Part shown: one piece after another, positions 1 through 7,320 of the stretch
How the letters are laid out: every line of letters begins with the position of its first letter
Numbering within the stretch: position 1 is the first letter of the stretch
Assembly (NCBI GenBank): GCA_002782905.1
Contig: PFJA01000040.1
Span: 1-11,155, forward strand
Length of the DNA: 11,155 bases
DNA from: Lysobacterales bacterium CG_4_10_14_3_um_filter_64_11
GTDB taxonomy: Bacteria; Pseudomonadota; Gammaproteobacteria; Xanthomonadales; Xanthomonadaceae
Reading direction: 5' to 3'
Program-made: the position numbers and the translations under genes
Notes under the pieces: model-generated
Told to the model about the DNA's origin: nothing
The model's database searches: none
Seen by the model: the letters and a program-made list of their open reading frames with translations, nothing else

Positions 1-1023
1 GTCGACCAACAGCGCCGAGCCGCTTGCCAGCGCCAGCTCACCCTTGATATTGAAGCGCCGGCCGATGCCCTGAAATTGCGCCAGCGCCTGCGCGATGGCG
101 TTCGCCTCGACGCCCAACTGCCAGCCGACAGCCGCTGCCGCCAGCGCATTCTGCACGTTGTGCCGGCCCGGCAGATTGAGCGTCACCGGCACCGCCGCGG
201 CCTCGGGAAGATGCAAGGTAAAATGCGTTTGTGCGCCAACCTGACGCACCTGCTCGGCGCGCACGTCGGCGTTGCCGGCAAAACCGTAACGCATCACGTG
301 GCGCGGCATGGTCTGCGCCAACGCCGCCACTTCCGGGTCGTCGATGCACAACACCGCCAAACCGTAGAACGGCAAGCGATGCAGGAACTCCGAGAATGCC
401 GCCTGCACGCGGGCAAAATCGCCGCCGTAGTTTTCCAGATGATCGGCGTCGATATTGGTGACCACCGAGATCAGTGGGCTCAGCCGCAGAAAGCTGCCAT
501 CGCTTTCATCGGCTTCGGCGACCAGCCATTGGCCGCTGCCAAGGCGCGCATTGACGCCCGCCGACAGCAATTGGCCGCCGATCACGAACGTCGGATCCAG
601 CCCGCCTTGCGCGAGCACGCTGGCGATCAGGCTGGTGGTGGTGGTTTTGCCATGGGTGCCGGCAACCGCGATGCCACGGCGAAAGCGCATCAGCTCGGCC
701 AGCATCTCGGCGCGCGGCACCACCGGAATGCGCCGCTCGCGGGCGGCGCACAACTCGGGGTTGTCGCTGCGGATCGCGCTGGACACCACCACCACATCGA
801 CATCTGTCAGGTTCTCGGCGCCATGGCCAACGCGGATGTCGGCACCCAATGCCGACAATCGGCGCGTGCTGGCGCTGTCGCTCAGGTCCGAGCCGGTAAC
901 CCGATAGCCCAGAGTCACCAGCACTTCGGCGATGCCACTCATGCCGACGCCACCGATGCCAATGAAATGTACATGCGAGAACGCACGCGCCAGATCACCA
1001 CTGTCGGCCAGACGACGGTTCAT
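1..1023 (-). CDS. murC: UDP-N-acetylmuramate--L-alanine ligase MurC, 3' part cut by the window edge
   Basis: MurC is the cytoplasmic ATP-dependent ligase that adds L-alanine to UDP-MurNAc, the first amino acid of the peptidoglycan stem. The frame is open from the ATG to base 1 (341 codons, no stop). Family members are usually about 460-490 residues, so roughly the last quarter to third lies outside the window. Visible motifs are the N-terminal nucleotide-fold loop IGIGGVGMSG (21-30), the ATP P-loop AGTHGKTTTT (121-130), EADESD (170-175), TNIDADHLENYG (179-190), PGRHN (285-289) and GRRF (311-314). These cover the UDP-binding domain, the central ATPase domain and the start of the C-terminal domain. 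THGKTTT and HLENYG distinguish MurC from MurD, MurE and MurF. The ATG overlaps the murG stop as ATGA; a weak AGG lies 7 bases upstream, so expression probably depends on translational coupling. No frameshift is seen. Confidence 0.97.
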   Translation of the reverse strand, partial: MNRRLADSGDLARAFSHVHFIGIGGVGMSGIAEVLVTLGYRVTGSDLSDSASTRRLSALGADIRVGHGAENLTDVDVVVVSSAIRSDNPELCAARERRIPVVPRAEMLAELMRFRRGIAVAGTHGKTTTTSLIASVLAQGGLDPTFVIGGQLLSAGVNARLGSGQWLVAEADESDGSFLRLSPLISVVTNIDADHLENYGGDFARVQAAFSEFLHRLPFYGLAVLCIDDPEVAALAQTMPRHVMRYGFAGNADVRAEQVRQVGAQTHFTLHLPEAAAVPVTLNLPGRHNVQNALAAAAVGWQLGVEANAIAQALAQFQGIGRRFNIKGELALASGSALLVD

Positions 1024-2114
1024 GGCGACGCCTGCGCGATGAGAGCTTCGGCAACCTGTTCGGCCGCACGCGGCTGCGCCAACGCCCGCGCCGCCTGTGC
1101 CATTGCCAACAGGCTCGCGCGGTCGCGGTGCAGACGCAGGATTTGCGCAGCCAGGTGGCGCGCGAGATCGGGCGATTCAGGTAGCAGCACGGCAGCGGAT
1201 TGCGCAACCATGAACTCGGCGTTGCGGGTCTGGTGATCGTCGACGGCGTGTGGATAGGGCACCAACACACTGGCAGCACCGACCGCACACAACTCCGCCA
1301 GGGTCAGCGCGCCGGCACGACAAATCACCAAATCGGCCCACGCGTAGGCCGCTGCCATATCCTCGATGAACGGCTCGATGCCGGCACGCACCTGCATGCG
1401 CGAATAGGCGTCGTGGGTGGCATCGCGCTGGTTGGCGCCGCACTGGTGACGAACCTGATAGGGCACGGCCGTGCCCAGCCGCGCCAACACGATCGGCAAG
1501 GTCTGGTTCAGCACGCGCGCGCCCTGACTACCGCCGAGCACGAGCAAGTGCAGCGCCGCGTCATTCGCGCGCAGGCGCTGTGCCGGTAGCGGCAACGCGG
1601 TCAGCTCCGCGCGCACCGGGTTGCCCAGCCAATGGCAGTCGCGGCCCGGAAAGCTGTCCGGGAATCCGCACAACAGCTGCCGTGCCATGCGCGCCAGAAT
1701 CCGATTGGTGATGCCGGGCGTCCGATTCTGCTCGTGCACCAGCAATGGCACTTTCAGCAGCCACGCCGCGATACCGCCGGGGCCAGCGGCGAAGCCGCCG
1801 AAACTGATCACTGCGCGCGGCCGGTGTTTGCGCAATACCGCCAACGCTTGCAGCACGGCGCGGGCAATCAGCCACGGCGAGGCCAGCAACCGCAGCACGC
1901 CCTTGCCGCGCAGCGCGCGCACGGCGATGGTTTCGATGGCAATGCCCGACGCCGGCACCAGCCGGGTTTCCATGCCGTCGGCAGAACCCAGCCACAGCAC
2001 CGGCACCGCCAGTGCGTGCAGGGCGCGGGCCACCGCGATACCCGGGAAGATGTGGCCGCCAGTGCCACCGGCGAGAATCAGCACCGGCCGTGGCTCGAAC
2101 GCAATGTAGCTCAT
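1020..2114 (-). CDS. murG: Lipid II synthase MurG (UDP-GlcNAc transferase)
   Basis: MurG is a GT-B glycosyltransferase on the inner face of the cytoplasmic membrane. It transfers GlcNAc from UDP-GlcNAc to lipid I, making lipid II. The protein has 364 residues, close to the family norm of about 355-360. Visible motifs are the glycine loop GGTGGHIFPG (16-25), FGGFAAGPGG (105-114), HEQN (127-130), the third glycine loop GGSQGA (194-199), DLVICRAGALTLAEL (271-285), which contains the UDP-GlcNAc-binding glutamate (E284), and DDHQ (302-305). The ATG at 2114 was chosen because the protein then starts just before the first beta strand. It also makes an ATGA overlap with the ftsW stop, and GGGAG lies 7 bases upstream. 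The frame stays open far upstream into ftsW, but that extension has no MurG similarity. murC follows with another ATGA overlap. Confidence 0.98.
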   Translation of the reverse strand: MSYIAFEPRPVLILAGGTGGHIFPGIAVARALHALAVPVLWLGSADGMETRLVPASGIAIETIAVRALRGKGVLRLLASPWLIARAVLQALAVLRKHRPRAVISFGGFAAGPGGIAAWLLKVPLLVHEQNRTPGITNRILARMARQLLCGFPDSFPGRDCHWLGNPVRAELTALPLPAQRLRANDAALHLLVLGGSQGARVLNQTLPIVLARLGTAVPYQVRHQCGANQRDATHDAYSRMQVRAGIEPFIEDMAAAYAWADLVICRAGALTLAELCAVGAASVLVPYPHAVDDHQTRNAEFMVAQSAAVLLPESPDLARHLAAQILRLHRDRASLLAMAQAARALAQPRAAEQVAEALIAQASP

Positions 2115-3388
2115 GGCGCTGCTCCCAGCGTCGGTTCGCGGCGCGCTCGCCAGCCAAAGCGCGGCACAACCGCCACTGGTGCCGGCACGAATTCCGCGTG
2201 ATCGGCCTGATCGGCACGCACTCGCGCCATCTTGCGTTCGGCGCGATCCAGCTCCAGGCTCACGCGCAGCAGCAAGCCGATCGCGGCGCAGGTCATCAGC
2301 ACACTGGAGCCACCCGAGGATATCAACGGCAGGGTCAGGCCCTTGGTTGGCAGCACCCCCAGGTTGACGCCAATCGACACCAGCGCCTGCAAGCTGATCC
2401 ACAGTGCAACGCCGAATGCGCAGTACGCCGAGAACAGCCGCCGCAACTCGATCGCGCGCAGGCCAATCCACAGCGCCCGACCCGCAAACCCTGCATACAG
2501 CGCGATCACCAGCATGACGCCGGCAAAACCGAGCTCCTCGGCGATCACCGCCAGGATGAAGTCGGTATGCGCTTCGGGCAGATAAAACAGCTTCTGCACA
2601 CTGGCGCCGAGCCCGACGCCAAACCACTCGCCGCGACCAATCGCGATCAGCGCCTGGGTGAGCTGAAAGCCATCCTTGAACGGATCGGCCCAGGGGTCGA
2701 GAAACGAGGTCAGGCGCCGTATCCGGTACGACTCCGATACCGCCACCATCGCCAGCACCGGCAGGCCGATCAACACTGGCGCCAGTAACCGCGGCAGGCT
2801 GACGCCGCCAAGAATCAACATGCCGCCAACCACCGAGCACAGCAACATCGCCGAGCCGAAATCCGGCTGCAACAGCAGAAACGCGACCATCGCGATCAGC
2901 ACACCGATTGGCTTGAGCATCGCGCGCCAGCTTTGCTGCAACTCGCTGTAATAGCGCTTGAGATAGCTGGCCAGCCAGACGATGAGCAACAACTTGACGG
3001 CTTCGACCACCTGGAAGTTTGCAATGCCCAGGGATATCCAGCGGCGTGCGCCGTTCACCGTGTGTCCCAATCCCGGCAGATAAACCGCCGCCAGCAGCGC
3101 AAAGCAGGCAATCAGCAACCATTGGCTGCGTTGCTCTATCCAACGCAATTCGGTGCGCATGATCAGCGCCGCCAGCGCGGCACCGGCAAGCAGAAAAAGC
3201 GCGTGGCGGATCACGAAATGGTACTCGCCAACCTTGAAGCTCTCGGCAACCGCGACCGAGCTGGATGCCACCATCACCAGGCCGAACGCGGCGAGCACCG
3301 CAAAAATCAGCAGCAGCCACGGATCGGGGCGGCCCGCGATGCTGTCGAGCCGCAGTGCCTGATCACCTCGCTGGATCGGTCCGAGCAT
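2111..3388 (-). CDS. ftsW: Septal peptidoglycan glycosyltransferase FtsW (SEDS family)
   Basis: FtsW is the polytopic SEDS polymerase that links lipid II into glycan strands at the division septum, paired with the transpeptidase FtsI encoded five genes upstream. The 425-residue product has about ten hydrophobic segments. SEDS landmarks are NGARRWI (112-118), QPDFGS (174-179), GVGLGASVQKLFYLPEAHTDF (from 257), with the expected catalytic aspartate D276, EELG (274-onward region, at 284-287), and the loop LPTKGLTLPLISSGGSS (346-362). The ATG at 3388 gives a short cytoplasmic N-terminus before the first membrane segment and has AAGGTG 8 bases upstream. It starts 2 bases after the mraY stop. Residues after about 380 form a charged, Ala/Pro/Arg-rich cytoplasmic tail. 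At 125-132 the sequence reads FQVVEAVK where many FtsW proteins have QPSE-like residues. FtsW rather than RodA is supported by its place in the dcw cluster. Confidence 0.97.
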   Translation of the reverse strand: MLGPIQRGDQALRLDSIAGRPDPWLLLIFAVLAAFGLVMVASSSVAVAESFKVGEYHFVIRHALFLLAGAALAALIMRTELRWIEQRSQWLLIACFALLAAVYLPGLGHTVNGARRWISLGIANFQVVEAVKLLLIVWLASYLKRYYSELQQSWRAMLKPIGVLIAMVAFLLLQPDFGSAMLLCSVVGGMLILGGVSLPRLLAPVLIGLPVLAMVAVSESYRIRRLTSFLDPWADPFKDGFQLTQALIAIGRGEWFGVGLGASVQKLFYLPEAHTDFILAVIAEELGFAGVMLVIALYAGFAGRALWIGLRAIELRRLFSAYCAFGVALWISLQALVSIGVNLGVLPTKGLTLPLISSGGSSVLMTCAAIGLLLRVSLELDRAERKMARVRADQADHAEFVPAPVAVVPRFGWRARREPTLGAAP

Positions 3389-3390
3389 AC

Positions 3391-4473
3391 TCAGCGCACC
3401 TTCAACGTGGCCAGCCCAACCAGCACCAACACCACCGAAATGATCCAGAAGCGGACGATTACGCGTGGCTCCGGCCAGCCCTTGAGTTCGAAGTGGTGAT
3501 GGATCGGCGCCATGCGGAACACGCGGCGGCCGGTCAGCTTGAACGACGCCACTTGCAGCATCACCGACACGGTTTCCAGCACGAACACACCGCCCATCAC
3601 TACCAGCACCAGTTCCTGGCGCACGATCACGGCGATCGCACCGAGCGCCGCACCCAGCGCCAGTGCGCCGATATCGCCCATGAACACCATCGCTGGATAG
3701 GTGTTGAACCACAAAAACCCCAGGCCAGCGCCGGCGATGGCGGCGCACACGATGGCGAGCTCGCCGGCGCCGGGCACCGCCGGGATTTGCAGATACTGCG
3801 AGAACACCGCGTTGCCCGACACATACGCGAACACGCCGAGCGCGCCGGCAACCAGCACCGTGGGCATGATCGCCAAGCCATCGAGGCCATCGGTGAGATT
3901 GACCGCGTTGGAGAAACCGACGATCCAGAAATAGGCCACCACCACAAAGGCGGCACCGAGCGGCAGCGCGACATTTTTCAGCAGCGGAAGATAGAACGTG
4001 GTGTTGGATGCGGCATCGGCGGTGTGGAACAGCACCAGCGCCGCCAGCAAGCCGGCAATCGACTGCAACACATACTTCCAGCGCGATTTCAGCCCATTGG
4101 GGTCGCGCCGCACGATCTTGATCCAGTCGTCGTACCAACCGATCGCACCGAAGCTCAGCAAAACGCCCAGCACCACCCACACGTAGCGATTGCCCAGATC
4201 GCCCCACAGCAGGCTGGCAACGGTGACCGCCAGCAAGATCAGCGCGCCGCCCATCGTCGGCGTCCCAGCCTTGCTCAAATGCGACACCGGGCCGTCGCTG
4301 CGGATGGGCTGGCCACCGCGCAGGGCACCGAGCCGGCGGATCACCATCGGCCCGAGCGCCAGCGACAATCCCAACGCCGTCAGCGCGCTGAAAATGGCGC
4401 GCACGGTGATGTAACCGAACAGGGCAAAACCCTGATCCAGCCATTTCAACCAATGCGCCAGTTCAAGCAGCAT
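3391..4473 (-). CDS. mraY: Phospho-N-acetylmuramoyl-pentapeptide-transferase MraY (lipid I synthase)
   Basis: MraY is the integral membrane enzyme that transfers phospho-MurNAc-pentapeptide from its UDP carrier to undecaprenyl phosphate, giving lipid I. The protein has 360 residues, the same length as the E. coli enzyme, and about ten membrane segments. Key residues stand at the expected positions: TPTMGG (71-76), the aspartate pair D115/D116 in GWYDDWIK, the NAVNLTDGLDGLA stretch (from 189), the catalytic D267 in FMGDIG, and the histidine motif IHHHFELKG (334-342). The ATG at 4473 gives the family N-terminus MLLELAHWL and is preceded by a GGGGGTG purine run. It overlaps the end of murF by 11 bases, the longest overlap in the cluster. 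The next gene is ftsW, not murD, which is the usual neighbour in E. coli-type clusters. Confidence 0.98.
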   Translation of the reverse strand: MLLELAHWLKWLDQGFALFGYITVRAIFSALTALGLSLALGPMVIRRLGALRGGQPIRSDGPVSHLSKAGTPTMGGALILLAVTVASLLWGDLGNRYVWVVLGVLLSFGAIGWYDDWIKIVRRDPNGLKSRWKYVLQSIAGLLAALVLFHTADAASNTTFYLPLLKNVALPLGAAFVVVAYFWIVGFSNAVNLTDGLDGLAIMPTVLVAGALGVFAYVSGNAVFSQYLQIPAVPGAGELAIVCAAIAGAGLGFLWFNTYPAMVFMGDIGALALGAALGAIAVIVRQELVLVVMGGVFVLETVSVMLQVASFKLTGRRVFRMAPIHHHFELKGWPEPRVIVRFWIISVVLVLVGLATLKVR

Positions 4474-5851
4474 GCGCACCCCCGTGTTCGCTGGTGGCGG
4501 GGCACAATGCGGCCACCACGGTTTCCATCGCGCTCGAGCGCGATCCCTTGACCAGAATGAGCAGCGGCACGCGCTGCGCCCGTTCGGCGAGCTGCGCACG
4601 CAACGCGTCGATCAGGCTGGTCTGATCGTGGAAATGCCGGCCGCCATCGCCGAACGCACGGCTGGCCTGCTGGCTCAGCGGGCCTGTCGTCCACACCGCC
4701 GATAGGCCGGCGCGGCGCGCGCGATCGCCCAGTTCGGCGTGCAGCACAGCACTGCCTTCTCCCAACTCAGCCATGTCGCCCAACACCAGCCAAGTCTCGC
4801 CTTCGGTGCTGGCAAGGCGATCGATGGCTGCTGCCACCGAGCCGGGATTGGCGTTGTAACTGTCGTCGATCACGGTCACGGTCTGGCTAAGCACGCGCAC
4901 CTGCTGACGGCCGGCCACCCCGCGCGCGGCGTGCAGACCTTCGCCGATGATCGCCGCCGGCACGCCCGCTGCGTGTGCCATGGCGGAAGCGGCCAGCGCA
5001 TTCATCACGTTGTGGCGCCCGGGCAAGCGCAGCCGGATTGGCAGTGTGGCATCAGGCAGCTGCAGATCGAAGCGGCTGCCTTCACTATCCAGCAGCACGG
5101 CATGCGCGCTGATGTCGGCACTGTGCTCCAGAGCAAAGCGCAGGCAACGGCGCGGCGCGGCAATGTCGGCAAAGAATTGGCAAAACGCGTCGTCGGCATT
5201 GATGATCGCCACGCCATCGCCGGGTAGCGACTCGTAGATTGCCGCCTTGGTTTGCGCGATGCCCAGCAGGCTGCCCATGCGCTCCAGGTGCGCCGGTGCG
5301 ACGTTGTTGACCAAGGCGATATGCGGACGCGCAATCGAGCTCAGGTAGGCGATGTCGTCGGGCTTGCCGGCACCCATCTCGTAGATTGCATAACGTGCCT
5401 GCTCGGGCGCATCGAGCACCGCCAGTGGCAGACCGATTTCGTTGTTGCGATTGCCGGGGTTGGCACAGGTTGGCGCATGGCGTTCAAGGATTGCCAGCAA
5501 CAGCGCTTTGACCGATGTCTTGCCGTTGCTGCCGGTGAGCGCCAGCACGCGGGTATCGCGCGTGCGTTGCACTGCCGCCGCGATGTCGCCCAGCGCTGCC
5601 ACGGTGTCGGCACACAGCAGTTGCGGCAGTTCGCTTTGCACCGGCCGCGACACCAGCAGCGCCGCTGCACCGGCTTGCGCCGCTGGCAGACAAAAATCAT
5701 GGCCATCACAGCGCTCGCCGATGATCGCCACGAACAGCGCTGCGGGCGCGACCTGCCGCGAATCGATGGCGATCGACTGCACAGACACATCCTCGCCGAG
5801 CAGGCGCGCGCTGCACCAGCGGGCAATCTGCGATGCCAGCAGCGGCTTCAC
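4463..5851 (-). CDS. murF: UDP-MurNAc-tripeptide--D-alanyl-D-alanine ligase MurF
   Basis: MurF is the cytoplasmic ATP-dependent ligase that adds the D-Ala-D-Ala dipeptide, completing UDP-MurNAc-pentapeptide. The protein has 462 residues; the family is usually about 450-460. Motifs in order are DSR (30-32) in the N-terminal UDP-binding domain, P-loop TGSNGKTS (106-113), NNEIG (136-140), EMG (158-160), NVAPAHL (183-189), PGRHN (277-281), DDSYNANP (329-336), LGDMAELG (357-364) and KGSRSSAME (435-443). The SYNANP and GSR motifs are typical of MurF. The start is a GTG at 5851: it places the N-terminus correctly, overlaps the murE stop as GTGA, and has GGAG 8 bases upstream, one of the clearest ribosome binding sites inside the cluster. 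No in-frame ATG nearby would serve better. The 3' end overlaps the start of mraY. Confidence 0.97.
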   Translation of the reverse strand: MKPLLASQIARWCSARLLGEDVSVQSIAIDSRQVAPAALFVAIIGERCDGHDFCLPAAQAGAAALLVSRPVQSELPQLLCADTVAALGDIAAAVQRTRDTRVLALTGSNGKTSVKALLLAILERHAPTCANPGNRNNEIGLPLAVLDAPEQARYAIYEMGAGKPDDIAYLSSIARPHIALVNNVAPAHLERMGSLLGIAQTKAAIYESLPGDGVAIINADDAFCQFFADIAAPRRCLRFALEHSADISAHAVLLDSEGSRFDLQLPDATLPIRLRLPGRHNVMNALAASAMAHAAGVPAAIIGEGLHAARGVAGRQQVRVLSQTVTVIDDSYNANPGSVAAAIDRLASTEGETWLVLGDMAELGEGSAVLHAELGDRARRAGLSAVWTTGPLSQQASRAFGDGGRHFHDQTSLIDALRAQLAERAQRVPLLILVKGSRSSAMETVVAALCPATSEHGGAHAA

Positions 5852-7320
5852 GACACGTTCTCCAGTGCCGCGCGCGCCACCGCCAGGTCGTCGAACGGCA
5901 ATCGCTGGCTGCCGACGTGCTGATACTGCTCGTGGCCTTTGCCGGCGATCAACACCGCGTCGCCGGGCTGCGCCATGGCAATGGCATCAGCGATCGCGCG
6001 TGCGCGATCACGCTGGATTATCGCGGTGTTGCGCTTGTCCAGCCCGGCAAGGATGTCGGCAACGATCGCGTCGCCGCACTCGCCACGCGGATTGTCGTCG
6101 GTCACGATCACCTGCTCGGCGCCAGCCGCGGCGACCGCCGCCATCTGCGGCCGTTTGCCACGGTCGCGCTCGCCGCCGCAGCCAAACACGCAGATGACCC
6201 GACCACGCGCATGGTGGCGCACGCTGGCCAGCGCCTGTTGCAGGGCGTCGGGCGTATGTGCGTAATCCACCACCACCAGTGGCCGCTCGCCGCCGCCAAC
6301 CCGGCTCATCCGCCCGGGCACCGGCTGCAATTGCGGCAAAACCTTGGCGATGTCCTGCAGCGGCACGTGCAGCGCGTGCAGCACCCCGGCAACAGCCAGC
6401 AAATTATCCAGGTTGAAGCGACCGATCAGCACCGAGCGCACCGCGGCAACCGCGTTGCCGATGCGCAGCACAAACCGCAGGCCCTCGCTGCCGGTTGCAA
6501 CCGCCTCGGCGGCGACCAGCGCGTCAGCGCGCCCACGTGAACTGGTGCCGATCCGCGTCAGCGTTGCCGGCAGGCGCGCAAGCAGTTGCGATCCGAACGC
6601 GTCGTCGAGGTTGATCACCGCCGTAGCCAGGCCGGCGCTGGCAAACAGCTTGGCTTTTGCCGCGCCGTAACGCGCCATGTCACCGTGGTAATCCAGATGA
6701 TCGCGGGTGAGGTTGGTAAACACCGCAACCGCAAAACGCACGGCATCGACGCGCCCTTGATCGAGGGCATGCGAGGACACTTCCATGGCGACATGAGTGG
6801 CGCCCTGGCTGCGCATGTCATCCAGCAAACGGTGCACCTGCAGCACATCCGGGGTGGTGCGCTCGCCAGCGGCCAGTGCGCCGTGCAGGCCAGCACCAAG
6901 TGTGCCGATGGTACCCACGGTAAGGCCGCGGGTATGTAGCGCCTGCGCCAACAGTTGCACAATCGAGGTCTTGCCGTTGGTGCCGGTGACAGCGATCACG
7001 GTCATCGCCGCCGATGGCCGATCATGGAAGCGATCCGCGATCGCGCCCAGCGCCGCACGCAGCCCGGGTACCGCAATGGCGGTGGCCGGCGCGCGCAACG
7101 CAGCCGGCAGTGGTGGCTCGTACACCAGCGCAGCGGCACCGTCGGCAATGGCCTGGTCGGCGAATGCCATGCCATGGCCGCTGCCGCCGCTCAGTGCAAA
7201 GAATGCATCACCCGGATGCAGCGCGCGGCTGTCCAGGCACAGCCCAGTCACCGCTGTATCCGGCAACGGCGGCGGCGCATGGCCGGCGAGCAAGCGCGAC
7301 AATGGCATGACGCGGCTCAC
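5848..7320 (-). CDS. murE: UDP-MurNAc-L-Ala-D-Glu--meso-2,6-diaminopimelate ligase MurE
   Basis: MurE is the cytoplasmic ATP-dependent ligase that adds the third stem amino acid. The selectivity motif DNPR (409-412) points to meso-diaminopimelate rather than lysine, as expected for a Gram-negative wall. Other motifs are DSR (30-32), P-loop TGTNGKTS (112-119), TTPD (155-158), EVSSHAL (180-186), NLTRDHLDYHG (203-213), the lysine expected to be carbamylated in YGAAK (K222), GRFNLDN (300-306), YAHTPD (353-358), FGCGGERD (379-386) and GKGHE (460-464). Two starts are possible: GTG at 7320 (490 residues, MSRVMPLSRLL) or ATG at 7308 (486 residues). GTG is preferred because it forms a GTGA overlap with the ftsI stop, like its neighbours, and the resulting N-terminus resembles remembered Xanthomonas MurE. 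The next gene, murF, also starts in a GTGA overlap. Confidence 0.97.
   Translation of the reverse strand: MSRVMPLSRLLAGHAPPPLPDTAVTGLCLDSRALHPGDAFFALSGGSGHGMAFADQAIADGAAALVYEPPLPAALRAPATAIAVPGLRAALGAIADRFHDRPSAAMTVIAVTGTNGKTSIVQLLAQALHTRGLTVGTIGTLGAGLHGALAAGERTTPDVLQVHRLLDDMRSQGATHVAMEVSSHALDQGRVDAVRFAVAVFTNLTRDHLDYHGDMARYGAAKAKLFASAGLATAVINLDDAFGSQLLARLPATLTRIGTSSRGRADALVAAEAVATGSEGLRFVLRIGNAVAAVRSVLIGRFNLDNLLAVAGVLHALHVPLQDIAKVLPQLQPVPGRMSRVGGGERPLVVVDYAHTPDALQQALASVRHHARGRVICVFGCGGERDRGKRPQMAAVAAAGAEQVIVTDDNPRGECGDAIVADILAGLDKRNTAIIQRDRARAIADAIAMAQPGDAVLIAGKGHEQYQHVGSQRLPFDDLAVARAALENVS

Noticed and set aside
1..6. The window begins exactly with GTCGAC, a SalI site, which could be a cloning junction.
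   Set aside because: It is in frame within murC as Val-Asp, and a six-base match at an edge can be chance.
76..1236. A 386-codon open frame on the plus strand opposite murC and the end of murG.
   Set aside because: murC is confirmed by its motifs on the minus strand; the opposite frame has no family features.
2115..3320. The murG frame stays open for about 400 codons upstream of its ATG, through ftsW.
   Set aside because: The translation is Arg/Gly/Ala-rich without family features, while ftsW in the other frame has all SEDS motifs. Long open frames of this kind are common in GC-rich DNA.
3391..4453. The ftsW frame also stays open upstream through mraY, suggesting a larger fused protein.
   Set aside because: The added part has no membrane-protein or other recognisable pattern and overlaps a complete MraY with all its catalytic aspartates.
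3265..4551. A 428-codon open frame on the plus strand opposite mraY.
   Set aside because: It is rich in His, Gln and Arg, as expected for the complement of a membrane-protein gene, and has no recognisable domain.
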